64,000 bases of DNA from Myxococcales bacterium (GTDB taxonomy: Bacteria > Myxococcota_A > Polyangia > Fen-1088), in NCBI GenBank assembly GCA_022184915.1, contig JAGTJU010000005.1:310001-374000 (forward strand), written 5' to 3'. The notes beneath the pieces are model-generated. The model did no database searches and had not been told where the DNA came from. It saw only the letters and a list, made by a program, of their open reading frames with translations. Shown here piece after piece: positions 8,294 to 19,446 of this stretch. A program made the position numbers and the translations under genes. Positions within the stretch are counted from its first letter, which is position 1. The number at the start of each line of letters is the position of its first letter.

Positions 8294-9581
8294 CCGTCGG
8301 TGCCCCAGGACCACCCGCGTCCGCTTCCCCCCCCAAGACCTGCCCGTCGCGGTAGAGCCGCGGCACCCGCTTCGAGAGCCCACACGTAATCTCGTAGTTG
8401 AGCGTGCCCGCCCAGCGGGCGACGTCGTCGAGCGTGATGTGTTCGTTCTCGTCGCGGCCGATGAGGGTCACCGGATCCCCCAACTGCGCGCCGGGAACGT
8501 CGGTCACATCGACCATGACCATGTCCATGCACACGGCTCCTGCCACGGGCGCCCGGTGCCCGCGCACGAGCACGTGCGCGCCGTCGAGGTGCCGCGGGTA
8601 ACCGTCGGCGTAGCCCACGGGCAGGACGGCGATGCGGGACGGGCGCGCAGCGATGAAGCGCTGGCCGTAGCTGACGCCTGCACCCACGGGGACTTCGTGT
8701 AGCGACATGACGCGCGTCCGCAGCGACAACACCGGGAGGAGCCCTTCGGCTGATACCGGGGTGCCCGGTACGGCGCCGTAAAGCGCCAACCCGGGACGTA
8801 CGGCTCCAAAATGAGTCCCCGGCAACCGCAAGGTGGCCGCCGTGTTGGCCGCGTGGACCACATCCGGCGAAAAGCCCGCCGCGGCGACCCGGGCTCGCGC
8901 CTCGGCGAAGCGCGCGAGCTGGGCATGGGTGGTGTCGAGAGCGAGCACATCGGCCGAGGCGAAGTGGGTGCACAGGCCCGAAAGACGCAAGCGCGACCTC
9001 GTCTCGAGCACGCGCAGGGCGCGCTCCAGGTCTGTACCGGAGACGCCCAGGCGGTTCATCCCCGTATCGATTTTGAGGTGGACCTGCACCTGGTCCCGGT
9101 CCCGGTGGGAGGCCCCCCACCTGCGGGTGGGCGCCTCGGCGAAACGCTCGAGATCCGCGGGGTCGTAGACCACCGGCGTGAGGCCTGCCTCGATGATCTC
9201 CGAGTGCTCTTGACCGTAGTACGCGCCGAGCACCAACACCGGGCTCGTGATCCCGGCCTGGCGCAGCTCGAGCCCCTCTTCAGCCAGTGACACGGCCAGC
9301 GCATCGCAGTGGGGCGCCAAGACCCGCGCGACCGCCACGGCGCCGTGCCCGTAAGCGTCCGCCTTGACCACGCCGTAGATCGCCACCTGAGGCCCCACCA
9401 CCTCCCGCAGCCGGCGGGCGTTGTTCCGGAGAGCCGCCACATCGATCTCGGCCACCGTGGGTCGGATCGAGGTCCGCAGATCGGCCTGGCGAACCCAGGC
9501 AGGACCTCCTCCGGGCCCCGGCTCTGCAGCCTGAGGAGCGGGGGCGAGCCCGAGCGGCGTCCGCCGTGATTGGGAGGTCAA
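8286..9581 (-). CDS. alr: Alanine racemase (start uncertain)
   Basis: PLP enzyme making D-alanine for peptidoglycan. The catalytic part starts at RPTVAEIDVAALRNNARRL; the PLP lysine lies in YGVVKADAYGHG and the catalytic tyrosine in GVSYGQRF. The frame is open back to 9863, but those first residues overlap the Crp/Fnr gene, are rich in Arg/Pro/Ser and resemble no racemase. Normal Alr proteins start a few residues before RPTVAEID. I use the TTG at 9581 as a compromise giving 431 residues; GTG codons at 9452, 9641 and 9683 are alternatives. It is followed by, and overlaps, the MlaE-like permease. Confidence 0.85.
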   Translation of the reverse strand: MTSQSRRTPLGLAPAPQAAEPGPGGGPAWVRQADLRTSIRPTVAEIDVAALRNNARRLREVVGPQVAIYGVVKADAYGHGAVAVARVLAPHCDALAVSLAEEGLELRQAGITSPVLVLGAYYGQEHSEIIEAGLTPVVYDPADLERFAEAPTRRWGASHRDRDQVQVHLKIDTGMNRLGVSGTDLERALRVLETRSRLRLSGLCTHFASADVLALDTTHAQLARFAEARARVAAAGFSPDVVHAANTAATLRLPGTHFGAVRPGLALYGAVPGTPVSAEGLLPVLSLRTRVMSLHEVPVGAGVSYGQRFIAARPSRIAVLPVGYADGYPRHLDGAHVLVRGHRAPVAGAVCMDMVMVDVTDVPGAQLGDPVTLIGRDENEHITLDDVARWAGTLNYEITCGLSKRVPRLYRDGQVLGGEADAGGPGAPTDG

Positions 9582-9720
9582 AGTGGCGGGATTCTTCCAC
9601 CTCGGCTCGGCAGCGTCAATTCGCCTGGCACACCGGGGCACGTCACCGCTTGGAGCGGTACGCGAGGCGGACGGTGCGAACACGTCTCGGCCGGCCGGGG
9701 TTTGTCGGACCGGAAGCTCG

Positions 9721-10482
9721 TCAACTCGCAGCCAAGGCCGTCGGAGTGGTGACGCCGGAAGCGAAAAACGCTGCCGACAGCGTGAGCTTGCGACCTCGAA
9801 GCCGCAGCAGATCCTTGCGAGCGAAATCCGCCACGATGCGAGACACGGTTTCACGGCAGGCACCGATCATGGTCCCAAGCTCCTGCTGCGTGGGGCTCCG
9901 GCGAATGAGCGTTCCGCCGGGCACGGTCTCCCCTTCTTCGTTGGCAAGCCTCAGCAGCACGTCCCTGAGGCGGGTCTCGACGTCCGACAGCGCCAGGCCG
10001 GCCGTCATGGCGTGCGACCCCGCAAGGCGGCGCTCGAGATCTCGGGCAAGGCCCAGCGCTGCGTCGGGATTGACACGAACCTGTGCGAGCAAGGCCTCGC
10101 GAGGGATGAAAAGCAAAAGGCTCGTTTCGGAGGCGACCAGGTCGTGCGGGCTTGGGCCCGTGGCGAAGAGGGTGTCGATGCACGCGGTGCCTTCACGGAA
10201 CACCTCGAGCGTGACCTCGCGGCCTCGGTCGGCGCGCCGCACGGCCCTCAGGCGTCCCCGCACGACCACGACCGCATGCTCGTTCGTTGTCCCCTCCACC
10301 AAAACCGTTTGACCTCCCCCGAACGAGCGCAAAGACCCCGCCACTGACAACGCGGCCAGCGAGGAAGGCGACCACGCGCCAAAGAAGGGGCAGCAACGTA
10401 GAGCCGCCAGCACGGGCTGAACGCTCGGCTGATGGGGCGAAGCAGGGGCGTGGACACGAAGCGGGGTAGCGGCGAACGACAT
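9721..10482 (-). CDS. Crp/Fnr-family transcriptional regulator
   Basis: A 253-residue one-component regulator: cyclic-nucleotide-type beta-roll (about residues 20-140) and C-terminal winged helix (about 165-245). The recognition helix GACRETVSRIVADF has the E-x2-SR pattern of the Fnr/FixK branch. It lacks the N-terminal cysteine set of oxygen-sensing Fnr and I cannot show that it keeps cAMP-binding residues. The ATG at 10482 is preceded by GGAG at good spacing; the frame opens further upstream but with no plausible sequence. It is divergent from the metallophosphoesterase. Confidence 0.85.
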   Translation of the reverse strand: MSFAATPLRVHAPASPHQPSVQPVLAALRCCPFFGAWSPSSLAALSVAGSLRSFGGGQTVLVEGTTNEHAVVVVRGRLRAVRRADRGREVTLEVFREGTACIDTLFATGPSPHDLVASETSLLLFIPREALLAQVRVNPDAALGLARDLERRLAGSHAMTAGLALSDVETRLRDVLLRLANEEGETVPGGTLIRRSPTQQELGTMIGACRETVSRIVADFARKDLLRLRGRKLTLSAAFFASGVTTPTALAAS

Positions 10483-10669
10483 GAGGGCTCCTTTCCCGTG
10501 GCGGCACGGTGACCAGCAACAGCAGTGCCAAGGTTCTGGCGATGTCCGTCCAACGATTTCAGACACATCCATGGGGTGGCGCGGATGGGGGTCTGTGTCG
10601 TTTACGCCACAGTGTTCGTTTCCCACCACGCGCCACATGACCACACGTAGCCCCAGGGGGTCCGTTCCC

Positions 10670-11914
10670 ATGCCGAAGCGTCAAGGTGTCGAGCCCCCGC
10701 GCCGAAGCTCCGCTACACTCCGAGGGCCCGTGAGTTTCGCTCGTTTGCTCGTCTTCCTCAGCGTCGTCCTGACGCTCATCGGAGGCATTCACCTCTACTT
10801 CTGGCTGCGCTTGGTCAGAAACACCGGTATGCCCATGCCCTGGCGTCTCTGGGTCACGGCAGGGCTCGCCACCCTCGCCCTCTCGATGCCGCTGGCGTTC
10901 CTGCTGGGCCGAGCGCTGCCTTCGCCCCTGCGCGCGGGCCTGGCGTGGACGGCGTTCACGTGGATGGGTCTCATGTTCCTGCTCTTCGTGCTCCTGCTCG
11001 GCACGGACTTGCTCCGCCTCGTCGTTCACGCAGGCCAGGCCTTCGGAGCCTCCGCACCCGTGGACCCCGAGCGGCGCACCGTTCTCGCGCGGGTGTTGGG
11101 TGCGCTGGCGGGAGGCACGGCGGGACTCCTCGGCGGATACGGCGTGGCCAAGGCCCTCGGCAGTCTTCACGTCCGTCGTGTGGACGTCACGCTCGGCAAG
11201 CTGCCCGAAGCCCTGGACGGTTTCTCGATCATTCAGCTCACCGACGTTCACCTGGGTCCCATGATCGGTAGGTCCTTCACCGAGAAGGTCGTGGCCATGG
11301 CCAATGCCGAAACGCCGGACGTCATCGCCATCACCGGCGACTTGGTCGACGGCAGCGTCGAGGCGCTCCGCGAGGCGGCGGCGCCGCTCGCGAACCTGAA
11401 AGCCAAATACGGCGTTTACTTCATCACCGGAAACCACGAGTACTACTCGGGTGTGGGCCCCTGGCTCGACGAGCTCACACGGCTTGGCTTGCGTGTCTTG
11501 AGGAACGAGCACGTGGTTCTGGGAGACGAAGGCGCTACCCTGACGCTGGCCGGGGTAGACGACGCCAGCGCCCATCGGTTCGGGCAAGGCCACGGCACGG
11601 ACGTCGCAGCTGCCCTCCACGGCCGCCCTTCAAAGGGCCCGGTGGTGCTGCTCGCGCACCAACCCAAAACCGTGAAAGAGGCGGCACCTTTGGGGGTCGA
11701 CCTCCAGATCTCCGGGCATACCCATGCCGGGCAGATCTGGCCTTTTTCGTACCTGGTCAAGCTGGATCAGCCCTTCGTGCACGGTCTACACCGCACGGGC
11801 GACACCCAGATCTACGTCAGCCCGGGTACAGGCTACTGGGGACCTCCCATGCGGGTAGGCACACAGGCCGAAATCACCCGCCTCGTGCTCCGCACAGGCG
11901 AACCCACCGTCTGA
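10670..11914 (+). CDS. Membrane-anchored metallophosphoesterase (calcineurin-like)
   Basis: A 414-residue protein with four to five hydrophobic segments in the first 150 residues and a C-terminal two-metal phosphoesterase domain. All motifs are present: TDVHLG, TGDLVDG, GNHEYYSG, LLAHQP and SGHTHAGQ. Architecture matches the YkuE/YaeI-type phosphoesterases, some of which act on lipids; the substrate here is unknown. ATG at 10670 follows an AGGGGG ribosome site. Divergent from the Crp/Fnr gene with a 187-nt shared upstream region. Confidence 0.88.
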   Translation: MPKRQGVEPPRRSSATLRGPVSFARLLVFLSVVLTLIGGIHLYFWLRLVRNTGMPMPWRLWVTAGLATLALSMPLAFLLGRALPSPLRAGLAWTAFTWMGLMFLLFVLLLGTDLLRLVVHAGQAFGASAPVDPERRTVLARVLGALAGGTAGLLGGYGVAKALGSLHVRRVDVTLGKLPEALDGFSIIQLTDVHLGPMIGRSFTEKVVAMANAETPDVIAITGDLVDGSVEALREAAAPLANLKAKYGVYFITGNHEYYSGVGPWLDELTRLGLRVLRNEHVVLGDEGATLTLAGVDDASAHRFGQGHGTDVAAALHGRPSKGPVVLLAHQPKTVKEAAPLGVDLQISGHTHAGQIWPFSYLVKLDQPFVHGLHRTGDTQIYVSPGTGYWGPPMRVGTQAEITRLVLRTGEPTV

Positions 11915-12247
11915 GGGCGTGGCGGCGCCAGGTGGGGTTTGGCCCTCGCGGGCCCTTGCACTCAAACCCGCTTGGGACGGCAGTCCCCCGAACTCCCGTC
12001 CGGGCTTGCCGCAGGCCAACCCAGGGGAGGCGGAGGCCAGATCCGCAGCCGGCGGCGCGGGGGGCGCGCGGCAGGCGCGGGAGGGGCAGCGGCCTGGGGG
12101 CCGGCCAGAGTTGGTTGCGGCGGTGCTTTCGGGACCCTTCGAGGCTTCATGCCTCTTTCTCGGCAGCAAAGGCCAAGGGTTGCTCAAAAAGCGCAGCGCC
12201 CGGGTCTGGGGCACGACCCGCTGGCGTCGTGGGGCCGCTCTCCCGCT
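11915..12247. other. Gene-free stretch after the metallophosphoesterase
   Basis: These 333 very GC-rich bases separate two converging genes. Several frames stay open, but their products are Arg/Pro/Gly-rich with no recognisable domain and no ribosome sites. A small stem (GAGGC-TTCAT-GCCTC, 12141-12155) followed by TTTCT is the only terminator-like element seen. Confidence 0.5.
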
Positions 12248-12841
12248 TCAGTTCTTGTAGCCGCTCGAACGGGCAGCGCCCAGGCGCCAGCCGAGATCAT
12301 CGGCCTCGTCGTCGAGCGCCTTGGCGGAAGCCGAAGCCGCCGAAGCACGCGAAGAGCGCACCTCCACTTGGATCGACGGCGCCCGGGGCTGGGCAGCCCG
12401 GTCCGCCAGCTGGCGGACGAGCCGAGCCAGCTGCTCTTGAGCAGCAGACCCATCGGCGAAGCTAGCGTCCGTCACGGGGATTCTGCCGGGTTCGGGGCCC
12501 AGCTTCGCCTTCATCTCATAGGAAGCGCGGGCGGTCGTTTTTGCCAGCGACCCTAGCTCCTCCACGAAGGACACCAGCTCGCGGGTGGCCGAGGCCCCAC
12601 GGGTGGCTGCGCTGGCAGCCCGAAAGGTTGCATCCGAAAGTCCGCGCGCCACGTCCTCGAGAGTTCGGCAGACGGCCTTGAGCTCGTCGACCCGCTCCTT
12701 GAAGGCCTGGGCCTCGGCGCGCGCGCGGGTCAGCAGGGCGCGCGTGGCCTCCACGGCTTTCAAGGCTTGCGCTTCCGCGGCGCGCACGTCGCTTTCGGGG
12801 GGCGTTCCAAGTCCGGGCTTCCAAGAGGTGGGGTTCGACAC
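12248..12841 (-). CDS. Hypothetical helical protein
   Basis: A 197-residue protein I do not recognise. It is rich in Ala, Arg and Glu, predicted mostly helical, with heptad-like stretches between about 20 and 100, and no signal peptide or membrane segment. The start is GTG with a GGAAGG ribosome site about 8 nt upstream, which supports it as a real gene. It lies alone between the metallophosphoesterase and the tRNA cluster. Confidence 0.65.
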   Translation of the reverse strand: MSNPTSWKPGLGTPPESDVRAAEAQALKAVEATRALLTRARAEAQAFKERVDELKAVCRTLEDVARGLSDATFRAASAATRGASATRELVSFVEELGSLAKTTARASYEMKAKLGPEPGRIPVTDASFADGSAAQEQLARLVRQLADRAAQPRAPSIQVEVRSSRASAASASAKALDDEADDLGWRLGAARSSGYKN

Positions 12842-13035
12842 GGCAGGTTCCTTCCGTTTATTGACGTTCGAAGTGTACCAAAGACGACACTACAATCGAG
12901 CACAATGTGGGCCTCTGTCGTCAAGTACGGTCCGACGGCACGGGGGCGGCGGCGCGCCACGCTACCACCCTCTGACCGAGCCGGCTCACGGAGCCGCTAC
13001 CCAGCCCCAGCTCGGAGCCACCAGGCTTCGACGAG

Positions 13036-13054
13036 CAAGCGGGCTAGCCGCTTG
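13036..13054 (-). terminator. Stem-loop 3' of the tRNA cluster
   Basis: A perfect 7-bp stem (CAAGCGG-loop-CCGCTTG) with a 5-nt loop sits 16 nt beyond the tRNA-Arg 3' end on the transcribed strand. There is no U-tract, so it may be a processing or Rho-dependent signal rather than an intrinsic terminator. Confidence 0.35.
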
Positions 13055-13069
13055 TGGGGAGGGAATCTG

Positions 13070-13143
13070 CGCGCCCGAGATGACTCGAACATCTAACCCC
13101 AGGCTTCGTAGGCCTGTGCTCTATCCAATTGAGCTACGGGCGC
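13070..13143 (-). tRNA. tRNA-Arg (ACG)
   Basis: Minus-strand cloverleaf: 7-bp acceptor GCGCCCG/CGGGCGC, D arm with GCTCAATTGGATAGAGC, anticodon arm with loop CTACGAA (anticodon ACG) and T arm with GTTCGAGTC. Discriminator is G. No CCA is encoded. ACG is normally edited to ICG and reads CGU/CGC/CGA. Confidence 0.95.
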
Positions 13144-13245
13144 AGATATCTGCAAGTATTCAGTTTTCTCCCACCATCCTCGGAGACCGATTCGGTGGAC
13201 ACCGCTCTTACGCTGCGGCCCGGCCGCCGTCAAGAGTTCGTTTTG

Positions 13246-13332
13246 AGGAGAGGGGGGGATTCGAACCCCCGGTAGGGTCGCCCCTACGACGATTTAGCAA
13301 ACCGTTGCTTTCAGCCACTCAGCCACCTCTCC
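13246..13332 (-). tRNA. tRNA-Ser (GCT)
   Basis: Class II cloverleaf on the minus strand: acceptor GGAGAGG/CCTCTCC, anticodon loop TTGCTAA (anticodon GCT) on a stem ACGGT/ATCGT, a long variable arm, and T arm GGGGG-TTCGAAT-CCCCC. The base following the acceptor stem is U rather than the usual G. CCA is not encoded. Confidence 0.95.
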
Positions 13333-13415
13333 GTATGCGCTTTGTCTATGTAGCGAAGTTCCGCGGTCTTCGTTCACTCCGATTCGTGTTGTCGTGTCGT
13401 TTTCATTCGTGTCTG

Positions 13416-13500
13416 AGGAGGAGGAGGGATTCGAACCCCCGGACGGTTGCCCGTCAACGGTTTTCAAGACCGTCGCCTTAGACCACTCGGCCACTCCTCC
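13416..13500 (-). tRNA. tRNA-Ser (TGA)
   Basis: Class II cloverleaf on the minus strand: acceptor GGAGGAG/CTCCTCC, anticodon loop CTTGAAA (anticodon TGA) on ACGGT/ACCGT, a long variable arm and a normal T loop TTCGAAT. As in the neighbouring tRNA-Ser, the discriminator reads U. CCA is not encoded. First of the three tRNAs in the direction of transcription. Confidence 0.95.
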
Positions 13501-13611
13501 GACGTACCCCCCAACCCTCACCGGCTTCGGCCGACTGGTTCCCCGACCGGGCGGGGCCCATAGTTGTACAAGCGAAGTTGCACGCCGACAAGAGGTCAAC
13601 GCTCTCCTGCG

Positions 13612-14472
13612 TCACTTCGCGTCCCGCAGGCCGTCCCGAGGCGGCAGCCGACCTAGACCCGGCCCCCCCACGACCAAAGCGGCCACCCGCGCCGCCTCCC
13701 CCGCGGCCTGTTGGGGCGTTTGGCCTCTTGCCAGCCCCAGAGTCAGCGTTACGGCGAAGCTGTCGCCCGCGCCCGTGGGATCCTCCTCGGGGACCGGAAG
13801 AACAGGCACCGAGAGCGTGGTGACCACCCCCCCGGCCCTCGGCAAAAACAAGGTGGCGCCTCGCCGCCCCTGCGTGAGCGCTGCAAGCACCCCCCGTGCG
13901 GCCAAAGCTGCCGCCAAGGCTGGGGCATCGGGGTGATCGTCCTCGGAGAAGCTGGCGACCTTGATGCTGGGGGGCCACGTGGCGAGCCAGTCCGCGGGCC
14001 AACGGGGGCTCACCTGCGCGCCTCGCCCCACGGTCCGCATGACCCCCTGAAGCCCGATCCCGACAAACGAAGCCTCGAGCGCCCCGACGAGCTCGCGAGG
14101 CGTTTCGTCAGCGACCGGCCCGAGGAACGCCGTCGGGCAGGACCGCCAGGCAGAAGGCACGTCATCCGGCAAGAGCGGGTCGGCCCGAACGGGCATGAGC
14201 AGATCGCGGTGGCCGTCCTGGTAACGCAACACGAAGGTGGTGACGCAAGCACCGGCCACGGGATGCACGTGAACGCCTGGCTCGGTAGAGAGCTCTTCGA
14301 GGAGCGGCCACGCAGGCGGGGCGCGCGTCACCACCCCGACAGTTTCCCCAAGCCGAGCCGCCACCCGGGCGCAGAAGCTCGCCGCTCCCCCCAGCCGCTC
14401 GGGGGCTCCCAGGCCCTGCCCCTGCACCCGGTCCAGCGTGACGTGCCCCAGTACGAGCAACGTTGGGGTCAT
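13612..14472 (-). CDS. PfkB-family carbohydrate kinase
   Basis: A 286-residue ribokinase-fold kinase. It has the N-terminal GGAASFCARVAARLG nucleotide/sugar motif and the C-terminal signature DPTGAGDSFA with the catalytic Asp of the anion hole. At 286 residues it is short for PfkB enzymes and lacks an obvious lid, a feature of several inositol or nucleoside kinases; the substrate cannot be told from sequence. It lies 25 nt after lon on the same strand. Confidence 0.8.
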   Translation of the reverse strand: MTPTLLVLGHVTLDRVQGQGLGAPERLGGAASFCARVAARLGETVGVVTRAPPAWPLLEELSTEPGVHVHPVAGACVTTFVLRYQDGHRDLLMPVRADPLLPDDVPSAWRSCPTAFLGPVADETPRELVGALEASFVGIGLQGVMRTVGRGAQVSPRWPADWLATWPPSIKVASFSEDDHPDAPALAAALAARGVLAALTQGRRGATLFLPRAGGVVTTLSVPVLPVPEEDPTGAGDSFAVTLTLGLARGQTPQQAAGEAARVAALVVGGPGLGRLPPRDGLRDAK

Positions 14473-14497
14473 GAGCCCACGCCCGCGAACGATCCGC

Positions 14498-16999
14498 TCA
14501 CCCGGTCGCGCCGTCGGGCATCGCGGTCCCTCCAGGCTCCATGACGGACGGGGGTGCCGCGCTGGCCACCACCACCGGAGCTTGGCGGCGCTCGTCGCCC
14601 CGCCCTCGCCTTTCGATGACGGTCCGCCAGTCTACGGCCTCGGAAGGCGCCTTCAGGAAGATCTCGGGCTCGGGCAGCGCGAGCGCCGCGCGCAACACCT
14701 CGTCCATGTTCTGAACGGAGACGATCTTGAGGGCCTTGAGAACGCGTTTGGGCACGTCGCGCAGCTCCCGCACGTTGTCGCGCGGGATGACCACCGTGGT
14801 CACACCAGAGCGGTGCGCCGCCAGGAGCTTCTCTTTCAGCCCTCCGATCGCCAACACCCGGCCCCGCAGCGTGATCTCCCCCGTCATGGCCACGTCCCGC
14901 TTCACCGGGACCCGCAGCAGCGCCGAGACCACGGCCGTGGCCATGGTGATGCCGGCCGAAGGGCCGTCCTTGGGAATGGCCCCTTCGGGCAGGTGAATGT
15001 GAATGTCGGCGCGGTTGTGAAAGTCCACGTCGAGCCCCAGGGAGGGGGCCCGCGAACGAATGTATGAAAGCGCCGCCTGTGCGGACTCTTGCATGACGTC
15101 CCCCAGCTTGCCCGTGAGCACCAGCTTGCCGCGACCAGGGACGATCGAGACCTCCGTGCTGAGAAGATCGCCTCCGTAAGATGTCACGGCCAAACCGTTG
15201 CAAAGGCCGATGGCGTCCGACACCTCCGTGCGCCCCGCCCGAAAGCGGGACGGGCCCAAGAAGCGGGCCACGCGCTTCGGGGTGATCTTCCAGGAGGTGC
15301 GGCTTTTGTCGCTCACGTACTCTCGGGCGATCTTGCGGCAGATTGTGGCCAGCTCCCGTTCGAGGTTGCGAACGCCCGACTCCTTCGTGTACCCGTGAAT
15401 CACGGCCCGCGTGGTCTCCTCGGGCAAGTCGATCGACAGGCCCCCCAGGCCGTTGTCACGCTGCTGCTTCGGAAGCAAATGCCTCTCGGCAATCGCAATC
15501 TTTTCGAACTCGGTGTAGCCCGGCACGGAAATGATCTCCAGGCGATCCTGCAGGGGCGCGGGAATGCCCTGCATGTAGTTCGCCGTGGCAATGAACATCA
15601 CGTTCGACAGGTCGTACTCGAGCTCGAGAAAGTGATCGGCAAACGCCGCGTTCTGTTCGGGGTCGAGCACCTCGAGCAGCGCGGCCGAAGGATCGCCCCG
15701 AAAATCGGAGGACAGCTTGTCGACCTCGTCGAGCAACAAAACGGGGTTGTCGGTGCCCGACTTTTTTAGCGATTGGATGATCTTCCCGGGCAACGCCCCA
15801 ATGTACGTCCGTCGGTGGCCCCGGATCTCTGCCTCGTCGCGAACCCCCCCCAGGGCCAGGCGAACGAAGTTGCGCCCCGTCGCCCGCGCGATTGACCGGG
15901 CCAAGGAGGTCTTCCCCACGCCGGGCGGCCCCACGAGGCATAAAATGGGCCCCTTGAGCTTCGTCACCAGCGACTGCACGGCCAGATACTCGAGAATGCG
16001 CTCCTTCACCTTGAAGAGCCCGAAGTGCTCCTCGTCGAGCACGTGCTGCGCCTCTCTCACGTCGATGTGCGTCTCGGTACAGTCACCCCAGGGCAGCGCC
16101 AGAATCCAATCGATGTAGTTACGGACCACCGCCGCTTCGGCGCTCATCGGCGCCATCATCTTGAGCTTCTTGATCTCTTTTTCGACCTTGCCTTTGGCCT
16201 CATCGGACAGGGCCTTGTGCCGCGCGCGCTCCTCGAGCTCGCTGATCTCGGACTTGAACTCGTCACGGCCATCGCCCTCGCGGCTCAAAGCCTGCACCTG
16301 GTCGTTGAAGTGCTGTTCTTTTTCGACCCGCTCGGCCCGTCGTTTGACCTTGGTGCGTATGCGACGCTCGACTTCGAGCACCTCGACCTCGGCCTTGAGC
16401 AGCTCGAAGAGCTTCGTCAGCCGCTCGAACGGGGAGACGGCTTCGAGAAGCTGCTGCTTGTCGCTCAGCTTCAGCGGCAAGTGCCCGATGACCGTGTCTG
16501 CCAGGGCCGCAGGCCCTTCGATGGTCTGCACGGACGCCAAGATCTCGGGCGTTACGCGCTTGTTGAGCTTGACGAAGGTCTCGAACGCGGACTGGACCTC
16601 ACGCACCAGAGCCTGAAGCTCCAAAGGATCTTCCTCCGGCTCGGGCAAAGGTTCGACATCGACCACGAAGCACCCCTCGGTGCGCAAAAACCGCCGCACC
16701 ACGGCCCGCCTGCGCCCCTCGACGAGAACCTTCACCGTGCCATCGGAAAGCCGGACCACCTGAATGATGCCCGCGAGGGTGCCCACCTCGTGTATGTCGC
16801 CAGGGCTCGGCTCCTCGGTGCCCGCTTGCCGCTGCGCCGAGAGGAAAATTTCCTGATAGCCCCCGGCCGACATCGCTTCTTCCAGCGCCGATAGCGACTT
16901 TTCACGGCCCACGAACAAAGGCACCACCTGGTACGGAAACACCACGATGTCCCTCAGGGGCAGAAGCGGTGCGGGGCGGATCCGGAGGTCGTCAGCCAT
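14498..16999 (-). CDS. lon: ATP-dependent protease Lon
   Basis: Cytosolic AAA+ serine protease for misfolded and regulatory proteins. The 833 residues comprise the N-terminal LON domain ([23 protein letters not shown]), AAA+ module with Walker [10 protein letters not shown] and Walker B LLLDEVDK, and the protease domain with the catalytic Ser in [12 protein letters not shown] and Lys in [14 protein letters not shown]. The ATG at 16999 is chosen because the 40 residues upstream are non-homologous, although the frame opens at 17119. Final gene of the tig-clpP-clpX-lon block. Confidence 0.95.
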   Translation of the reverse strand: MADDLRIRPAPLLPLRDIVVFPYQVVPLFVGREKSLSALEEAMSAGGYQEIFLSAQRQAGTEEPSPGDIHEVGTLAGIIQVVRLSDGTVKVLVEGRRRAVVRRFLRTEGCFVVDVEPLPEPEEDPLELQALVREVQSAFETFVKLNKRVTPEILASVQTIEGPAALADTVIGHLPLKLSDKQQLLEAVSPFERLTKLFELLKAEVEVLEVERRIRTKVKRRAERVEKEQHFNDQVQALSREGDGRDEFKSEISELEERARHKALSDEAKGKVEKEIKKLKMMAPMSAEAAVVRNYIDWILALPWGDCTETHIDVREAQHVLDEEHFGLFKVKERILEYLAVQSLVTKLKGPILCLVGPPGVGKTSLARSIARATGRNFVRLALGGVRDEAEIRGHRRTYIGALPGKIIQSLKKSGTDNPVLLLDEVDKLSSDFRGDPSAALLEVLDPEQNAAFADHFLELEYDLSNVMFIATANYMQGIPAPLQDRLEIISVPGYTEFEKIAIAERHLLPKQQRDNGLGGLSIDLPEETTRAVIHGYTKESGVRNLERELATICRKIAREYVSDKSRTSWKITPKRVARFLGPSRFRAGRTEVSDAIGLCNGLAVTSYGGDLLSTEVSIVPGRGKLVLTGKLGDVMQESAQAALSYIRSRAPSLGLDVDFHNRADIHIHLPEGAIPKDGPSAGITMATAVVSALLRVPVKRDVAMTGEITLRGRVLAIGGLKEKLLAAHRSGVTTVVIPRDNVRELRDVPKRVLKALKIVSVQNMDEVLRAALALPEPEIFLKAPSEAVDWRTVIERRGRGDERRQAPVVVASAAPPSVMEPGGTAMPDGATG

Positions 17000-17054
17000 G
17001 GTAGGCGCGATCGTAGCCCCGGGCGGGGGGTGGCCGAAATTTTCGTACGTGAAC

Positions 17055-17369
17055 CTACCGAGACACGGTCGCCGCGGGAGCCACCCTCTGGACCGCCCCC
17101 CACCGCGAGGGCGCCCCACACACCTCTGGGGGGGCGTCCGCAGGGACCCCGGTAGCCTGAGGCACGATAGGGGCCGCAGGGGTCAGGGGTGCCACATGCC
17201 GCGCTCGGGCCGCGTTGCGCTTCCACAGCTGCCCCCACGCACCAACCGAAAGCACGTAGGCCAAAGACCAAAACAAGGACACGGCCAGCGCAACCCAAAG
17301 CCCGCGCCTGAGCCAGCGACCGGAAGTTCGTTGGCGCGTAAGCGGCCCCGCCTGAGCATCGGTTCGCAT
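17055..17369 (-). CDS. Small single-span membrane protein between clpX and lon
   Basis: A 104-residue frame whose first part is basic, followed by one hydrophobic segment (about 22-42, [21 protein letters not shown]) and a Pro/Ala-rich tail. No homolog recognised. It begins 20 nt after the clpX stop and ends 56 nt before lon, filling a gap that would otherwise be empty. The orientation and spacing support it; the odd composition of the tail does not exclude a spurious frame. Confidence 0.45.
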   Translation of the reverse strand: MRTDAQAGPLTRQRTSGRWLRRGLWVALAVSLFWSLAYVLSVGAWGQLWKRNAARARHVAPLTPAAPIVPQATGVPADAPPEVCGAPSRWGAVQRVAPAATVSR

Positions 17370-17388
17370 ACGCCCCCTGACCGGGCTT

Positions 17389-18669
<1,281 letters not shown>

Positions 18670-18759
18670 GACAAAACGGTAGCACGACCCCGGCGCAAGG
18701 GGTAGGGCGGCTTCTGGAACCCGCCCCGCCCACAGGCTGCCTTCGGGCGCCCGGCCGTC

Positions 18760-19404
18760 TCAGCGCGCCTTTTCCTCGGCCTTCTTCTCGATGACGGCGT
18801 CGATGAGGCCGTACTCTTTGGCCTCGATGCCGCTCATGAAGTAGTCGCGCTCCGTGTCGTTCTTGATGCGGTCGAGAGGCTGCCCCGTGTGCGACGCCAA
18901 CAGGTTGTTGAGGGTGTCGCGGGTGCGCAGGATCTCGCGGGCGTGAATGTCGATGTCGGTCGCCTGGCCCGAAAACCCCCCCAGGGGCTGGTGGATCAGG
19001 ATGCGCGAATGCGGAAGCGCGTAGCGCTTGCCCTTGGCGCCTGCGGAGAGCAGGAACGCGCCCATCGACGCCGCCTGGCCCATGCAGAACGTGGCCACGT
19101 CGGGACGCACATATCGCATGGTGTCGTATATCGCCAAGCCCGCCGTGACGAGACCACCCGGCGAGTTGATGTAGAGCATGATGTCCTTGTCGGGATCTTC
19201 GCTCTCGAGGAACAACAGCTGCGCGATGATGATGTTGGCTATGTCGTCATTGACCTGGGTGCCCAGGAAGACGATCCGGTCTTTGAGAAGCCGGGAGAAA
19301 ATATCCCAGCCTCGCTCGCCCCGATGCGTCTGCTCGATTACGGTCGGGATGATGTAGTTGCTAATGGTGGGGGGAAGCGCGTCGAATTCTTTGCGGGACA
19401 TCAT
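18760..19404 (-). CDS. clpP: ClpP, protease subunit
   Basis: Serine protease forming the proteolytic chamber of ClpXP. The 214-residue protein shows the catalytic serine Ser113 in [11 protein letters not shown] and His138 in [11 protein letters not shown], with the Asp in the TERDYFMS segment. Length and sequence are typical. Lies 42 nt after tig. Confidence 0.97.
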   Translation of the reverse strand: MMSRKEFDALPPTISNYIIPTVIEQTHRGERGWDIFSRLLKDRIVFLGTQVNDDIANIIIAQLLFLESEDPDKDIMLYINSPGGLVTAGLAIYDTMRYVRPDVATFCMGQAASMGAFLLSAGAKGKRYALPHSRILIHQPLGGFSGQATDIDIHAREILRTRDTLNNLLASHTGQPLDRIKNDTERDYFMSGIEAKEYGLIDAVIEKKAEEKAR

Positions 19405-19446
19405 GGTGTTCGTCTCGGCCTTTTCGTCTCGACCCCGAGTGTACCA

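Noticed and set aside
9582-9863. N-terminal extension of alanine racemase
   Set aside because: It overlaps the Crp/Fnr coding sequence by about 140 nt and has no similarity to racemases.
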